Made by a program: the position numbers and the translations under genes. The notes under the pieces were generated by a model. That model saw only the letters and a program-made list of their open reading frames with translations. It was not told the origin of the DNA and did no database searches. Positions 46,793-55,788 of a DNA stretch of 64,000 nucleotides are shown here, piece by piece. The stretch is from Caulifigura coniformis (GTDB taxonomy: Bacteria > Planctomycetota > Planctomycetia > Planctomycetales > Planctomycetaceae). How positions within the stretch are numbered: the stretch's first letter is position 1; every line of letters starts with the position of its first letter. The stretch spans positions 372,001-436,000 of the forward strand of contig NZ_CP036271.1 of assembly GCF_007745175.1 (NCBI RefSeq). The letters are read 5' to 3'.

Positions 46793-48265
46793 ATGCGAAT
46801 CGTTTTTGCCAGCTCTGAAGCCGTTCCCTTCTCGAAAACCGGGGGGCTCGCCGACGTCGCAGCCGGGCTCACCAAGGCGCTCGCGGCGGCCGGTCATCAT
46901 GTCACGCTGATCACGCCGCACTATCCCCGCCTGTTTCCGCCCGAACTCCCGCGCCTGCCGACCAAGGCGACCGTGCAGGTCCCTCTCGGCGCCAATCGCG
47001 TCACCGGACACCTGCTCCGCAGTGAGTTTCCGGACTCGAACGTCGACGTCGTCCTGATCGACCAGCAGGAGTTCTTCAACCGCGGCAGCCTGTATGTCGA
47101 GGGGGGACGCGACTACCCGGACAATGCCGAGCGGTTCCTCTTTTTCAGCCGCGCGGTGATGGAGGCGATTCATCGCCTCAATCTCGCCCCCGATGTCATT
47201 CATGCCAACGACTGGCAGACCGGCCTCGTGACGGCGCTCGTCGCGCAGGAATACCGACGACTCCCCGGCTGCGAACAGACGGCCAATATTTTCACGATCC
47301 ACAACATGGCGTTCCAGGGACGGTTCCATCGGGATCTGATGGCGCTGACTGGAATCGACTGGCGTCATTTCAACTATCACGAGATGGAGTCGTATGGCGA
47401 TCTCAACCTCCTGAAGACAGGCATCGTGTTTTCCGATGTCGTGACGACCGTCAGTCCGACCTACGCGAACGAGATCACTCGGGCCGAGTTTGGATACGGG
47501 CTCGAGAACACGCTGGGAGTGAAGTTCGACCGTCTCGTCGGAGTGTTGAACGGAGTCGATACGACGGAGTGGAATCCGAAGATCGATCCGTTCCTCGACA
47601 CCTGCTATACGGCCTCGACGGTGGAAGCGGGGAAGGCAGCCTGCAAGGCGGCCCTTCAGAAAGAATTGGGACTGAACGCCGATCCCGACGCCCTGCTGTT
47701 TGGAATGGTCTCGCGGATGGCGGACCAGAAGGGGTTCGACCTCATCGCGGCCCGCATCGAGGACATCCTGAAGGCGAACGTGCAGTTCGCGTTTCTCGGG
47801 ACGGGCGAACGACGCTACGAAGATCTCGTGACTCGGCTGGCCCAGGAGAATCCGGGCCGCATTTCCGCGTCGCTGGTGTTCAGCGAAGGGCTGGCCCATC
47901 GCATCGAAGCCGGGGCCGACGCCTACCTGATGCCGAGCCGGTTCGAGCCCTGCGGACTGAACCAGCAGTACAGCCTCCTGTATGGAACGGTCCCCATCGT
48001 CCATCGCACCGGAGGTCTGGCCGATACCGTCGTCGACGCGCGGCCCGAGACTGTCGCCAACGGCACGGCCAACGGATTCGTCTTCGACAGCTATGACCCC
48101 AACAGCTTCCTCACCTCCGTCTGGCAATGCGTCGGCTGCTTCCAGCACGACAAGGCCCAGTGGAGGCAGCTGATCCAGAACGGAATGCGCGAAGACCGCT
48201 CCTGGAAACGGAGCGCGGCCGAGTACGCGGCCATCTACGAACGGGCGATCGGCTGGCTGAAGTAG
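46793..48265 (+). CDS. glgA: Glycogen synthase (ADP-glucose-dependent)
   Basis: The 490-residue protein starts at ATG 46793 (MRIVFASSEAVPFSKTGGLA). The KTGGLADV motif near residue 15 binds ADP-glucose. Family motifs continue with VIHANDWQTGLVTAL, IFTIHNMAFQG and VVTTVSPTYANEI, and the C-terminal GT-B half holds VSRMADQKGFDL and PSRFEPCGLNQQYSLLYGT. It transfers glucose from ADP-glucose to the non-reducing end of alpha-1,4-glucan in the cytoplasm. The length fits bacterial GlgA (about 475-500). Other glycogen genes are not next to it. Confidence 0.96.
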   Translation: MRIVFASSEAVPFSKTGGLADVAAGLTKALAAAGHHVTLITPHYPRLFPPELPRLPTKATVQVPLGANRVTGHLLRSEFPDSNVDVVLIDQQEFFNRGSLYVEGGRDYPDNAERFLFFSRAVMEAIHRLNLAPDVIHANDWQTGLVTALVAQEYRRLPGCEQTANIFTIHNMAFQGRFHRDLMALTGIDWRHFNYHEMESYGDLNLLKTGIVFSDVVTTVSPTYANEITRAEFGYGLENTLGVKFDRLVGVLNGVDTTEWNPKIDPFLDTCYTASTVEAGKAACKAALQKELGLNADPDALLFGMVSRMADQKGFDLIAARIEDILKANVQFAFLGTGERRYEDLVTRLAQENPGRISASLVFSEGLAHRIEAGADAYLMPSRFEPCGLNQQYSLLYGTVPIVHRTGGLADTVVDARPETVANGTANGFVFDSYDPNSFLTSVWQCVGCFQHDKAQWRQLIQNGMREDRSWKRSAAEYAAIYERAIGWLK

Positions 48266-48576
48266 ACCCTGGAGGCCCACGCCGAGACGGCCTTGCCGGA
48301 CCGTGCGTCCCTCATTTCGACGCTCCCCGCCACGCTCTCACGCGCGGGGGCCGGAAGCCTGCGGCCCGGCGAGAACTATTGCCAGATCTGCCGATTGGCT
48401 ACTTCCGGACAGCCGAATTGGTCAAACGCAATTGACGCTGGAAACGCTTCTCAAATAGAGCGACCGGACGGGTGTGCTTGCGTCGTTGAAGTGGTTGGCT
48501 GTCGGAAGTTTCCACGTGGCTGGTGGAGGCGTCTCCATCGGCGGAAGGTTCGTCTGCTCCGAAATGCGGGTAGTTC
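48266..48576. other. Intergenic region before the FkbM gene, nothing definite seen
   Basis: This 311-bp stretch between glgA and the FkbM methyltransferase holds no supported gene or terminator. A TTGACG at 48432-48437 could be part of a promoter, but no good -10 follows. Confidence 0.4.
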
Positions 48577-49530
48577 ATGCCGATTCTTCGCAGTTTGCGC
48601 AATGCGATTCGTGGTCGGACCCAGCGTTTCGTCGTCCGGCGCCGATACGGCGTCGATCATCCCAGCGTGGTGACGCTGCCCGGCTCACCCCATCCCATTC
48701 ACATTGACCCGGCCGACAGCCGAGCCTGGAAGATCCTCGTCATGGCGCCGCTGTTCGGTCGTCTCGCGCGGAACCAGACCTTCTGGCGGCAAGGCTGCAG
48801 CCGTCTGACCCCCAGTCTCGCGCTCGACATCGGCCTGAACTTTGGCGAGTGCCTCTTCGCGGCCGACTATGACATCCGCACGGAACTGCATGCCTATGAA
48901 GCCAACCCACGGCTGCGGGAGTATGTGACCCGATCCCTGGCCGCGCATCCCGCGCGAAACCAGATGCGGCTGCATTTCGGACTGGTCTCCGACAGGCCCG
49001 GACCGGCCGCAACGTTCTATATCGACCAGCGCTGGAGCGGTGGATCGTCGGCCATAGCCGGATTGAAGCCCGAAGAAAGAGATCGCTATCAGCCGGTCCA
49101 GGTTCCTGTTCTGTCGGTCGATTCGACGCTGGCGAACAGTGCTGCGAATCGACCGGGCGGGACGCTGGTCTTCAAGATCGATGTGGAGGGCTACGAGTTT
49201 CGGGTGCTGGAGGGAATGCAGACGACCCTGAGCGCTCCGAGGTGGTCGCTTGGGCTGATTGAATTCGATACCGCTCTGCTGAAGAAGGCGGGAGAATCGC
49301 TGGAGGGCTATTTCGCATTCCTGCAGGAGCGTTTTGAGGTCTACGCCTTCGTACGCGACTGCCGGGCGATACGCGCCCGCACCTGGAACGAACTGCGAGC
49401 TCTCTTCCGGAAGCCCGAGTTTCACACCGACCTGCTTCTAGCGTCAGGAGAGGCCGATGAAGCGCTGGTCGGATTCCTGAACGAATGGACCACGGACAAC
49501 CGGGCACGGCAGATCCGGCGGGCCGCTTAA
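48577..49530 (+). CDS. FkbM-family SAM-dependent methyltransferase
   Basis: A 317-residue protein starts at ATG 48577 (MPILRSLRNAIRGRTQ). The fold is that of FkbM: ALDIGLNFGECLFAA (SAM motif I), ELHAYEANPRLREYV, then the diagnostic FKIDVEGYEFRVLEGMQ. It would O-methylate a sugar or small metabolite; the acceptor cannot be named. The last nine codons (ARQIRRAA plus stop) are part of the 188-bp repeat also found at 51501. The gene's TAA shares its TTAA with a minus-strand stop, showing that it once converged directly with the protein now encoded at 51524. Confidence 0.88.
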   Translation: MPILRSLRNAIRGRTQRFVVRRRYGVDHPSVVTLPGSPHPIHIDPADSRAWKILVMAPLFGRLARNQTFWRQGCSRLTPSLALDIGLNFGECLFAADYDIRTELHAYEANPRLREYVTRSLAAHPARNQMRLHFGLVSDRPGPAATFYIDQRWSGGSSAIAGLKPEERDRYQPVQVPVLSVDSTLANSAANRPGGTLVFKIDVEGYEFRVLEGMQTTLSAPRWSLGLIEFDTALLKKAGESLEGYFAFLQERFEVYAFVRDCRAIRARTWNELRALFRKPEFHTDLLLASGEADEALVGFLNEWTTDNRARQIRRAA

Positions 49531-49691
49531 GAACATCGCTCTGCCTTTCGAGAAATCTCGCTGGCCAGGTTGTCCAGAATCATGCGGAGGGAGCCGTCAT
49601 GGTCCGGCGAGATGTCCGGCGTCGGCAGTTGAAAGTGGCGTGCCAGCGCGAAATAGGCGTCTGAGTAGTCGATGCCGTCGAGCAGGCAGCC
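49504..49691. repeat. 188-bp direct repeat, left copy
   Basis: It matches 51501-51688 at 180 of 188 positions as aligned by eye, with no gaps. It contains the end of the FkbM gene and the end of the minus-strand gene duplicated at 51524. The two copies bound about 1.8 kb of additional DNA. Confidence 0.9.
49527..49691 (-). pseudogene. Truncated copy of the 201-residue membrane protein gene
   Basis: Only the last 54 or so codons remain (CLLDGIDYSDAYFALARHFQ and onward to SRKAERCS). They match the C-terminus of the intact gene at 51524-52129 with a few substitutions. Sequence upstream of 49691 (49692-49760) is open but unrelated to the parent gene. Without the N-terminal membrane helices this is almost surely a remnant left by the rearrangement that made the 188-bp repeat. 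Confidence 0.8.
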
Positions 49692-50166
49692 TGGTAGAGG
49701 GTGGCAAGTTCCCCTCAAGTGGGGAACCTGCCGTTGTCTACGACGGCAGGAAATGGTCACGTCGAGCTAAGACGATGACTGAATCGTCACATCGATCGTC
49801 CCGTTGCGACTCGGCAGCTTCTAGACTCGTGGGACCTTGTGGGTTTTCTTAAGGGCGATGCTGAATCCGATCGAGACCGTTCGGCCGGTTGCGGGATCGG
49901 CCCGGCCGTCGTGATTACCAGAACCAACTCGGCCGAGTTGGCCTATCCGTCGTCCGCTTCGGGGCGGTTTCGGCGGCCGTGGAACGCCAAATACTTGCCC
50001 CCTCCCACTCGGGGGCCCTTCGAAGCGACTGCCTGAATCAGCTGTTTCGCTGCTCGACAATAATTCTAGATCGCCGGCTCAGCCAGATGTTATGTTGCCC
50101 GCCGAACGGCAAGCCCTCTTCGCTGAACCGAGCTGCCGTACATCAACGCCGGCAGGATGACTCCCG
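49692..50166. other. Left part of inserted segment, two adjacent hairpins, no gene
   Basis: The inserted DNA begins right after the left repeat. Two neighbouring inverted repeats occur at 49708-49727 and 49727-49750. The rest, to the start at 50167, shows no supported gene. Base composition looks less GC-rich than the surrounding core by eye. Confidence 0.5.
49708..49750. repeat. Pair of adjacent inverted repeats at the insert edge
   Basis: GTTCCCC (49708-49714) pairs with GGGGAAC (49721-49727), and directly after it CCTGCCGT (49727-49734) pairs with ACGGCAGG (49743-49750). They lie 17 bp inside the left boundary of the inserted segment and may mark an element end or a terminator. Confidence 0.5.
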
Positions 50167-50991
50167 ATGCAAACCTCATCTCGAAATGCAGTGTGGATCG
50201 GCATCCTTCTGCTCTGCATCATGCCCAAGGGGCAGGCCGCAGCGGCGGGACTTATCCGCCAATTGCCACCCGATGGCGCCTGGAGCCTTTTCACGACTGT
50301 GACGTCGAGCGAGCCGGAATTGCAGGTCCCGAAGGACTCGAAGTTTCAGTTCGATTCGGCCCTTACCGGCAGGTCGGAAGTCTGGGGCTCTCTGAAACTG
50401 AGTTCCGTTGGACGAAAGACTGTCGATGGACGGAACTGCCGGTGGATCGAGATTGAAGTGAAGTCCCCCTCGCCTGGCTCTCACCCGGAAATCGTCGTCA
50501 AGATGCTCATTCCAGAAAAAGTTCTGGTCGAGGACACTGACCCCCTGGCCCAGGTCATCCGGTTGTACGTGCAATACGACCTTCTGAACGAAGGACAACC
50601 GACACTCATCGAGGACGAGAAGCGGAAGCGATACGAACTCGACCGCGTCCGACTTTGGCTTCTTCCGCCCGCAGGGACGACAACGCGGCTCAACGAACAG
50701 ACGATTTCCACGAAGGCTGGAACCTTTTCCTGTCAGGGGGACTGCGGGGAACATCGTTTCCAGTCAACAGGCATCGTCGAGAATAGCGCCGGATCCTGGT
50801 CAGGCACCTTTCAGCGTTACCGTCACGAAAACGCTCCGTTCGGTGTCGTGTCGTTGTCGCTGATCGGGAATGCAATCGAGGAGATCGCAACGCCGCAAGC
50901 AAAAGTCAGAATGAAGACCGATGTGACACAGAGGGCGGTACTGACTGAAACCGGCATCGGAGCCAAGAGTCGATTCTCTCGCGTTGAGTGA
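50167..50991 (+). CDS. Secreted protein of unknown function in the inserted segment
   Basis: A 274-residue protein starts at ATG 50167. The signal peptide is MQTSSRNAVWIGILLLCIMP, followed by KGQAAAAG. The mature part is beta-rich with no motif I recognise (SSVGRKTVDGRNCRWIEIEV, PEIVVKMLIPEKVLVED, RLNEQTISTKAGTFSCQGDC). Two Cys in FSCQGDCGEH may form a disulphide. Similar layout (signal peptide, then modest beta domain) is common among planctomycete outer-surface proteins. Being inside the rearranged segment, it may be recently acquired. Confidence 0.72.
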   Translation: MQTSSRNAVWIGILLLCIMPKGQAAAAGLIRQLPPDGAWSLFTTVTSSEPELQVPKDSKFQFDSALTGRSEVWGSLKLSSVGRKTVDGRNCRWIEIEVKSPSPGSHPEIVVKMLIPEKVLVEDTDPLAQVIRLYVQYDLLNEGQPTLIEDEKRKRYELDRVRLWLLPPAGTTTRLNEQTISTKAGTFSCQGDCGEHRFQSTGIVENSAGSWSGTFQRYRHENAPFGVVSLSLIGNAIEEIATPQAKVRMKTDVTQRAVLTETGIGAKSRFSRVE

Positions 50992-51171
50992 ATCATTCCC
51001 TTTCGCCGACACAGGTCATGCTTGATTCCCCGGCCGCTACGGAGCGTCCGGCCAGACGTCTCGTTTGTGGCGCAGCAGCATCTGGATCATCCGATCGACT
51101 GCGGAGGGCATCTTGATCCGCATGACGATGTCGTGCTGATGACTTGCCAGCCGGCTGGTAAGCTGGTGGGC

Positions 51172-51384
51172 ATGAGCACGGGGAACCTTGGCGTTGCGGT
51201 GACACTGGCCTGGCTGGCCGGCGTTGGACTGGCTTACTGGGCTGGCGGGACACTCTTCGCACTCATTGTCGCGAGCGTTCCTGTCTTTATCGCATCCCAG
51301 TTGCTGCCATCCAGAAATCAGAAGCCATCCAAACCGAAAGCTGTCAAGCCGTCGAAGTCTCCGACCTATCCATGGTCCGATTAA
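51172..51384 (+). CDS. Small membrane protein (about 70 residues) in the inserted segment
   Basis: The frame from ATG 51172 (MSTGNLGVAVTLAWLAGVGL) gives two hydrophobic stretches (about 5-22 and 24-42) followed by a strongly basic, Pro/Lys/Ser-rich tail (SRNQKPSKPKAVKPSKSP). An upstream extension to 51022 is open but polar and not convincing. No family is recognised. A short membrane protein is plausible. Confidence 0.5.
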   Translation: MSTGNLGVAVTLAWLAGVGLAYWAGGTLFALIVASVPVFIASQLLPSRNQKPSKPKAVKPSKSPTYPWSD

Positions 51385-51500
51385 ACTGACCCACTACCCT
51401 GCAGTCGAGCTCGATCGGGCAGGGCGGGTGGACTTTTTGATACGAATCGATCGTGAAGGGGGGCGACGTCGATCCCGACCATCCGGGCGGCAGGTCGAAT

Positions 51501-51688
51501 GCACGGCAGATCCGGTGGGCCGCTTAAGAACAGCGCTCTGCCTTTCGAGAAATCTCGCTGGCCAGGTTGTCCAGAATCATGCGGAGGGAGCCGTCATGGT
51601 CCGGCGAGATGTCCAGCTTCGGCAGTTGAAAGCGGCGTGCCAGCGCGAAGTAGACGTCTAAGTAGTCGATGCCGTCGAGCAGGCAGCC
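51501..51688. repeat. 188-bp direct repeat, right copy
   Basis: This is the partner of 49504-49691. Here the first 27 bp are a useless copy of the FkbM tail, and the rest is the true C-terminal coding part of the gene at 51524. Eight substitutions distinguish the copies, so the event is not brand new. Confidence 0.9.
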
Positions 51689-52129
51689 CAGAGGTTCATT
51701 CAGCAGAACTCGATCGCATAGCGGATCGATCCCCCGCAGACATGCCCGCACCGGGCCGACGAGATCGAGCGTTTCGGGCGAGGTGATCTGCGATCGCCGG
51801 ATGAACTCGTCGTCGGTCATCGATGATCGTTGTCTCAACTCCGCCCGAAAGGCGCGAGAGGCGCTGCTCAGTTCATCAATCGCGAGCTCGATTGGCCGGC
51901 CAAGAACCTGAGAGATCAGGCAAATGACGACTGGAAGCTGGATCGTCGCCACGACGGCAAAGGCGATGCAAAGGACTTCACAGTCGGGAGTCGCAACCCT
52001 CCACAGGACGACGGACGCGGGAAACAGCAGGGCTTCCAGGGTCCAGAGCGCCTGATAGCGTCGCCGCTGGATTTCCAGGTCGGGCCATTGATGCTTCGCG
52101 ACGCGATCGATCGTCCACTCGTCGATCAT
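51524..52129 (-). CDS. Membrane protein of 201 residues, function unknown
   Basis: The protein starts at ATG 52129 (MIDEWTIDRVAKHQWPDLEI). Two hydrophobic helices at about 30-45 and 52-72 (ALLFPASVVLWRVA, LCIAFAVVATIQLPVVICLI) precede a soluble helical region ending SLRMILDNLASEISRKAERCS. The family is unknown to me. Its last 54 or so codons are duplicated at 49527-49691. It is read toward the insert, and 80 bp upstream lies tRNA-Gly, also on the minus strand. Confidence 0.75.
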   Translation of the reverse strand: MIDEWTIDRVAKHQWPDLEIQRRRYQALWTLEALLFPASVVLWRVATPDCEVLCIAFAVVATIQLPVVICLISQVLGRPIELAIDELSSASRAFRAELRQRSSMTDDEFIRRSQITSPETLDLVGPVRACLRGIDPLCDRVLLNEPLGCLLDGIDYLDVYFALARRFQLPKLDISPDHDGSLRMILDNLASEISRKAERCS

Positions 52130-52208
52130 CTCGAGCGTCTCCAGCAGAGACGGAATCCGCGAGGCCCTGTGCCGGTCGAGACGACCAGGAAGAATACGTC
52201 AACAAGAG

Positions 52209-52280
52209 CGGGCGAAGGGACTCGAACCCTCGACATTTAGCTTGGGAAGCTAACACTCTACCAACTGAGTTACGCCCGCG
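52209..52280 (-). tRNA. tRNA-Gly (CCC)
   Basis: The minus strand folds as a cloverleaf. Acceptor arms are GCGGGCG and CGCCCGC, the D arm is ACTC..GAGT, the anticodon stem is TTAGC/GCTAA with loop TTCCCAA (anticodon CCC), and the T arm is GAGGG-TTCGAGT-CCCTT. Length is 72 nt without an encoded CCA. The TTCGAGT loop is canonical. It reads CCC and wobble-related Gly codons, and stands alone upstream of yidC on the opposite strand. Confidence 0.95.
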
Positions 52281-52555
52281 AGCGTGGTTCGATAGTCTAT
52301 CATCCGCCTTCCGGGTGAAAAGGGGACGCCTTGCGCTGTTCCCGCATTGTTCTCCGATCGCCGACTGTGGGGGCTGGCGCCCCGGAGTCGACCGCCTGCC
52401 TTCCGTTCGCCGCCTGGCCCGCCGGCAAGACCCGGTCCTCGCGAAACAGACCAGGAAGAACCGAGACCGGGAAAACTGACCCCGCCAGACAATTCGAGTG
52501 ATACCCCCACGCGGCTGATGCGTTTGGGCTCTGCTCCGCGTGCCGAGATCTGTTC

Positions 52556-54604
52556 ATGGATAACCGCCGTACACTGACGTTTTTCCTCCTGTTCGTTGCG
52601 GCCTGGCTGTGGGTCGGGCCGAGGCTCTTCCCCAATCTCTTCCCCAAGCCTCCCGTCCGTCCGGCCCAGCAACAGGCGGCGGCCGACCGCAAGCCCAACG
52701 AGATTCCGGCCGTCGTTCCGGGCCAGGCCGATCCCGCCCAGCCTGCCGCCCCTGCCGAGGTGGTCCGGCATCCACATCGCAAAATCGTGCTCGGCCCTCC
52801 CGCGGAACAGCAGAATCCGGAGACCTATCTCCGTGTCGCGCTGACGACCCAGGGGGCCGCGATCGAATCGGCCGAACTGCTCGACCCGCGGTACACCACC
52901 CTCGACCGCAAGCAGCCGCTCAAGGTTGTCGGGAATCCGTATCCGGGAGTCGCCGCCCGGGGAGAATCCGCGCGACAGACGCTCGAGACCACGCTGGCCG
53001 ACATTGACGTCCAGCTGAAGCCGCACAACCTCACCCTGGACGAAGCCGACTGGGAAGTCGTCCCCGGCTCGGAAAGCGAGACGGGAGTCACGTTCCGCTA
53101 CCGCGCGCCGGATGGAAAGCTCGAAGTCCGGAAGAGCTACGCCATCCAGAAGGCGCCCATGGATCGGGCCGACTTCGATCCGAAGGGCTACCTCGTGAAG
53201 GTCGACCTCACCGTCGAGAACCTGACCGACCAGCTGGTGAAGACGCGGTACGAAATGCTCGGACCGGCCGGCCTGCCGCTCGAAGACCCTGAGAATGCGC
53301 GCACCTTCGTCGAACTGAAGGCCGGCGTGATTGAAGACCCCCGGTATCCGGGCGACGTCACTGCCACGTCCCCGCTTCTCGCGGCGGCCGTCGTCAAGGA
53401 ACTCGACAATGCGGCTGCAAAGAATGACGTCTCGGGACTGACGATCTGGAGCAAGCCGTTCCGCTATGTCGGAGCCGACGTTCAGTACTTCGCGGCACTC
53501 CTGGTTCCGCGTGAGCGTCAGGGAGTCGACAACGACAAGGACGGCAAGGCTGACATCTATTTCAATGACGCCCGCCCGGTCATTCTCCATCGAAACGCTC
53601 ATCCGGAACTGAGCGCGGTGACGCTCGAGTTCACGTCGACCGAACTGGAGATCCCGGCGAAGTCGTCGACCACCCACAAGTTCGACCTCTACCTCGGGCC
53701 CAAGCGGGCCGACCTCATGGATGCGCTCGATGCGCGTCCGGTCATGAACTACGGCTGGTGGCACCGCGTCAGCGCCGCGCTGATCTGGGTGCTCACGTTC
53801 TTCCATCACACGCTGCATCTCCCCTACTGGGCCTGCATCGTGCTGCTGACCTGCTGCGTCCGCGGGCTGATGTTCCCGATCTCGATGAAGCAGACGGCCA
53901 GCGCCGCCAAGATGAAGGAGATTCAGCCCGAGCTCACCGAGCTGCGGAAGAAGTACGCCAAGGAGCCGGAAAAGTTCGCGCTGGCCCAGCGGGAACTGTT
54001 CCGGAAGCATAACCACAACCCGTTCGCGGGCTGCCTGCCGGTGTTCCTGCAGCTGCCGATCTTCATCGGCCTGTACAACGCCCTCTACTACGCCATCGAT
54101 CTGCGGCTGGCCCGCTTCCTGTGGGTCGATAACCTCGCCGCTCCCGATGCGCTGTTCCGCTTCCCCGGACCGCTCCCGCTCCTCGGCTGGCACGAGTTCA
54201 ACCTGCTGCCGATTCTCACGTGCGGCCTCTTCCTCGTTCAGCAGCGCATGTTCCTGCCGCCGGCGGAAACGGACGAGCAGCGGATGACGAACAAGATGAT
54301 GAACTTCATGACCATCTTCATGGGGTTCATGTTCTACAAGTCGCCGGCCGGACTCTGCCTGTACTTCATGGCTTCCAGCCTGTGGGGCATCGCCGAACGG
54401 AAGCTGCTCGACCGCATGAAGCCGCAGATCGAAGCCCGGAACGCCGCGAAGCAGAAGGCGCGTGATGAACGGAAGAAGGCGAAAGGCGAGCAGCCGGGTC
54501 AGTCGTGGCTCGAACGCCTCGCCGTCGCCGCCGACGAAGCGCGAAAGCAGTCGGCGAATCAGAAGCTGGCGGATTCGAAGAAGGAATCGCGGTCGCGGAA
54601 GTAG
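52556..54604 (+). CDS. yidC: Membrane protein insertase YidC
   Basis: The 682-residue protein starts at ATG 52556. An N-terminal helix (MDNRRTLTFFLLFVAAWLWV) anchors a large periplasmic domain (about 60-400) typical of Gram-negative YidC. The conserved Oxa1/YidC core (about 415-620) has several membrane segments (LIWVLTFFHHTLHLPYW, PFAGCLPVFLQLPIFIGLYN), and MKEIQPELTELRKKYAKE shows the cytoplasmic loop. The basic, Lys/Arg-rich tail may bind ribosomes. It inserts proteins into the cytoplasmic membrane with or without SecYEG. The usual neighbours rpmH, rnpA and yidD are absent upstream. It is followed 28 bp later by a small membrane-protein gene. Confidence 0.97.
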   Translation: MDNRRTLTFFLLFVAAWLWVGPRLFPNLFPKPPVRPAQQQAAADRKPNEIPAVVPGQADPAQPAAPAEVVRHPHRKIVLGPPAEQQNPETYLRVALTTQGAAIESAELLDPRYTTLDRKQPLKVVGNPYPGVAARGESARQTLETTLADIDVQLKPHNLTLDEADWEVVPGSESETGVTFRYRAPDGKLEVRKSYAIQKAPMDRADFDPKGYLVKVDLTVENLTDQLVKTRYEMLGPAGLPLEDPENARTFVELKAGVIEDPRYPGDVTATSPLLAAAVVKELDNAAAKNDVSGLTIWSKPFRYVGADVQYFAALLVPRERQGVDNDKDGKADIYFNDARPVILHRNAHPELSAVTLEFTSTELEIPAKSSTTHKFDLYLGPKRADLMDALDARPVMNYGWWHRVSAALIWVLTFFHHTLHLPYWACIVLLTCCVRGLMFPISMKQTASAAKMKEIQPELTELRKKYAKEPEKFALAQRELFRKHNHNPFAGCLPVFLQLPIFIGLYNALYYAIDLRLARFLWVDNLAAPDALFRFPGPLPLLGWHEFNLLPILTCGLFLVQQRMFLPPAETDEQRMTNKMMNFMTIFMGFMFYKSPAGLCLYFMASSLWGIAERKLLDRMKPQIEARNAAKQKARDERKKAKGEQPGQSWLERLAVAADEARKQSANQKLADSKKESRSRK

Positions 54605-54632
54605 GAACGACCATTAGTGAGGAAGCGGTACG

Positions 54633-54878
54633 ATGAAGCGACCGTTCTTCACAAAGCAACCATTTGCTCCCGTTCACCTGATGGTGGTGATTGGCGGCGG
54701 AGCGTTCGGAGCGATTCTCGCGTTGGCGCTTTACCAGAATTGGCCAAATCACCCTCACCGTTGGGTGTTACTCGTTTGCGCTATCGGCCAGTGCATTGTA
54801 GTCGGCGCCGGTCTCATCGTGCTTCCGCTCCTCCGGCGAGAACAAAACAATTCCGACGATCAGCGTGACGTGAAGTAA
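54633..54878 (+). CDS. Small membrane protein after yidC
   Basis: An 81-residue protein starts at ATG 54633 (MKRPFFTKQPFAPVHLMVVI). It has two hydrophobic helices (about 17-36 and 44-66) and a polar C-terminus ending DDQRDVK. It is positioned 28 bp after yidC, so probably cotranscribed. No family is recognised; a role in membrane assembly would be guesswork. Codon usage looks a little less GC-rich than yidC by eye. Confidence 0.6.
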   Translation: MKRPFFTKQPFAPVHLMVVIGGGAFGAILALALYQNWPNHPHRWVLLVCAIGQCIVVGAGLIVLPLLRREQNNSDDQRDVK

Positions 54879-54940
54879 TACGATGGGACGGGAAGACTGT
54901 CCGAATCCCAGATTCAGGGCCTGTGATTTGAGGCGTTCGA

Positions 54941-55783
54941 ATGTCGACGACTGCGGCTGGTCAGTACAAGATCGTTCCCGATCAGGGTGAGCTCGACTCC
55001 ATCGAGCGCGACCTCACCTTCTACAACAGCACCGTCAAAGACCCGAAGGTGCTGACGAAGATGCAGGTCGGGGCGTTCAACCGCGACGGCTTCGTGCGGC
55101 CGGTCCCGATCTATTCTCCCGCCGAAATCGCCGGAATCCGGGCCTACTTCGACGACCTCCTGCAGCGCGTCATCGCGGCCGGAGGCGACAGCTACTCAAT
55201 CAGTTCGGCCCACCTGAAGTACGGGAAGGTCTGGGACATCCTCACCGAACCGCGGATCGTCGCGGTCGTGAAGGACATCCTCGGCGAGAACGTCGTCGGC
55301 TGGGGCTCGCACTTCTTCTGCAAGATGCCCCACGACGGCAAGACCGTCGCCTGGCACCAGGACTCGAGCTACTGGCCCCTCACGCCCACGAAGGCTCTCA
55401 CCGTCTGGCTGGCTATCGACGACGCCGACGTCGAGAACGCGGCCATGCGGTTCATCCGCGGCTCGCACCACTTCGGCCACATGACGTTCCGCAACAGCAA
55501 TCCCGCGGAACACAACGTCCTGAACCAGACGATCGAGAATCCTGAAGAGTACGGCGACCCGGTCGATAACTGCCTCAGGGCGGGCGAGTGTTCACTTCAT
55601 TCCGACCTCCTCCTGCATGGCAGCGAAGCCAACAACTCGGATCGCCGGCGATGCGCGCTGACGCTGCGCTACGCGGCCGCCGATGTCGTGGCTCACCTCG
55701 GCTGGAACGGCAAAGGCGTGCTGGTTGCCGGGAAAGATCCGACCGGCCTGTGGGCCAACAACCCTCGCCCGAAAGACGACTGA
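54941..55783 (+). CDS. Phytanoyl-CoA dioxygenase (PhyH) family protein
   Basis: A 280-residue Fe(II)/2-oxoglutarate oxygenase starts at ATG 54941. The iron-binding His and Asp appear in VAWHQDSSYWPLTP (HxD), and the second His in SDLLLHGSEANNSDRRRCAL, with the 2-oxoglutarate Arg nearby. The fold is PhyH-like throughout (FNRDGFVRPVPIYSP, AAMRFIRGSHHFGHM). It hydroxylates an unknown small molecule. The stop lies only 5 bp from the convergent beta-helix gene, so the two share their 3' region. Confidence 0.9.
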   Translation: MSTTAAGQYKIVPDQGELDSIERDLTFYNSTVKDPKVLTKMQVGAFNRDGFVRPVPIYSPAEIAGIRAYFDDLLQRVIAAGGDSYSISSAHLKYGKVWDILTEPRIVAVVKDILGENVVGWGSHFFCKMPHDGKTVAWHQDSSYWPLTPTKALTVWLAIDDADVENAAMRFIRGSHHFGHMTFRNSNPAEHNVLNQTIENPEEYGDPVDNCLRAGECSLHSDLLLHGSEANNSDRRRCALTLRYAAADVVAHLGWNGKGVLVAGKDPTGLWANNPRPKDD

Positions 55784-55788
55784 AGCAG

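Noticed and set aside
46784-48280. Minus-strand open frame antisense to glgA
   Set aside because: glgA has clear full-length motifs; the antisense frame has none and no ribosome-binding site.
52250-54193. Long minus-strand open frame (about 647 codons) antisense to yidC
   Set aside because: It lies entirely across yidC and the tRNA, has no family motif, and is the typical mirror frame of a GC-rich gene.
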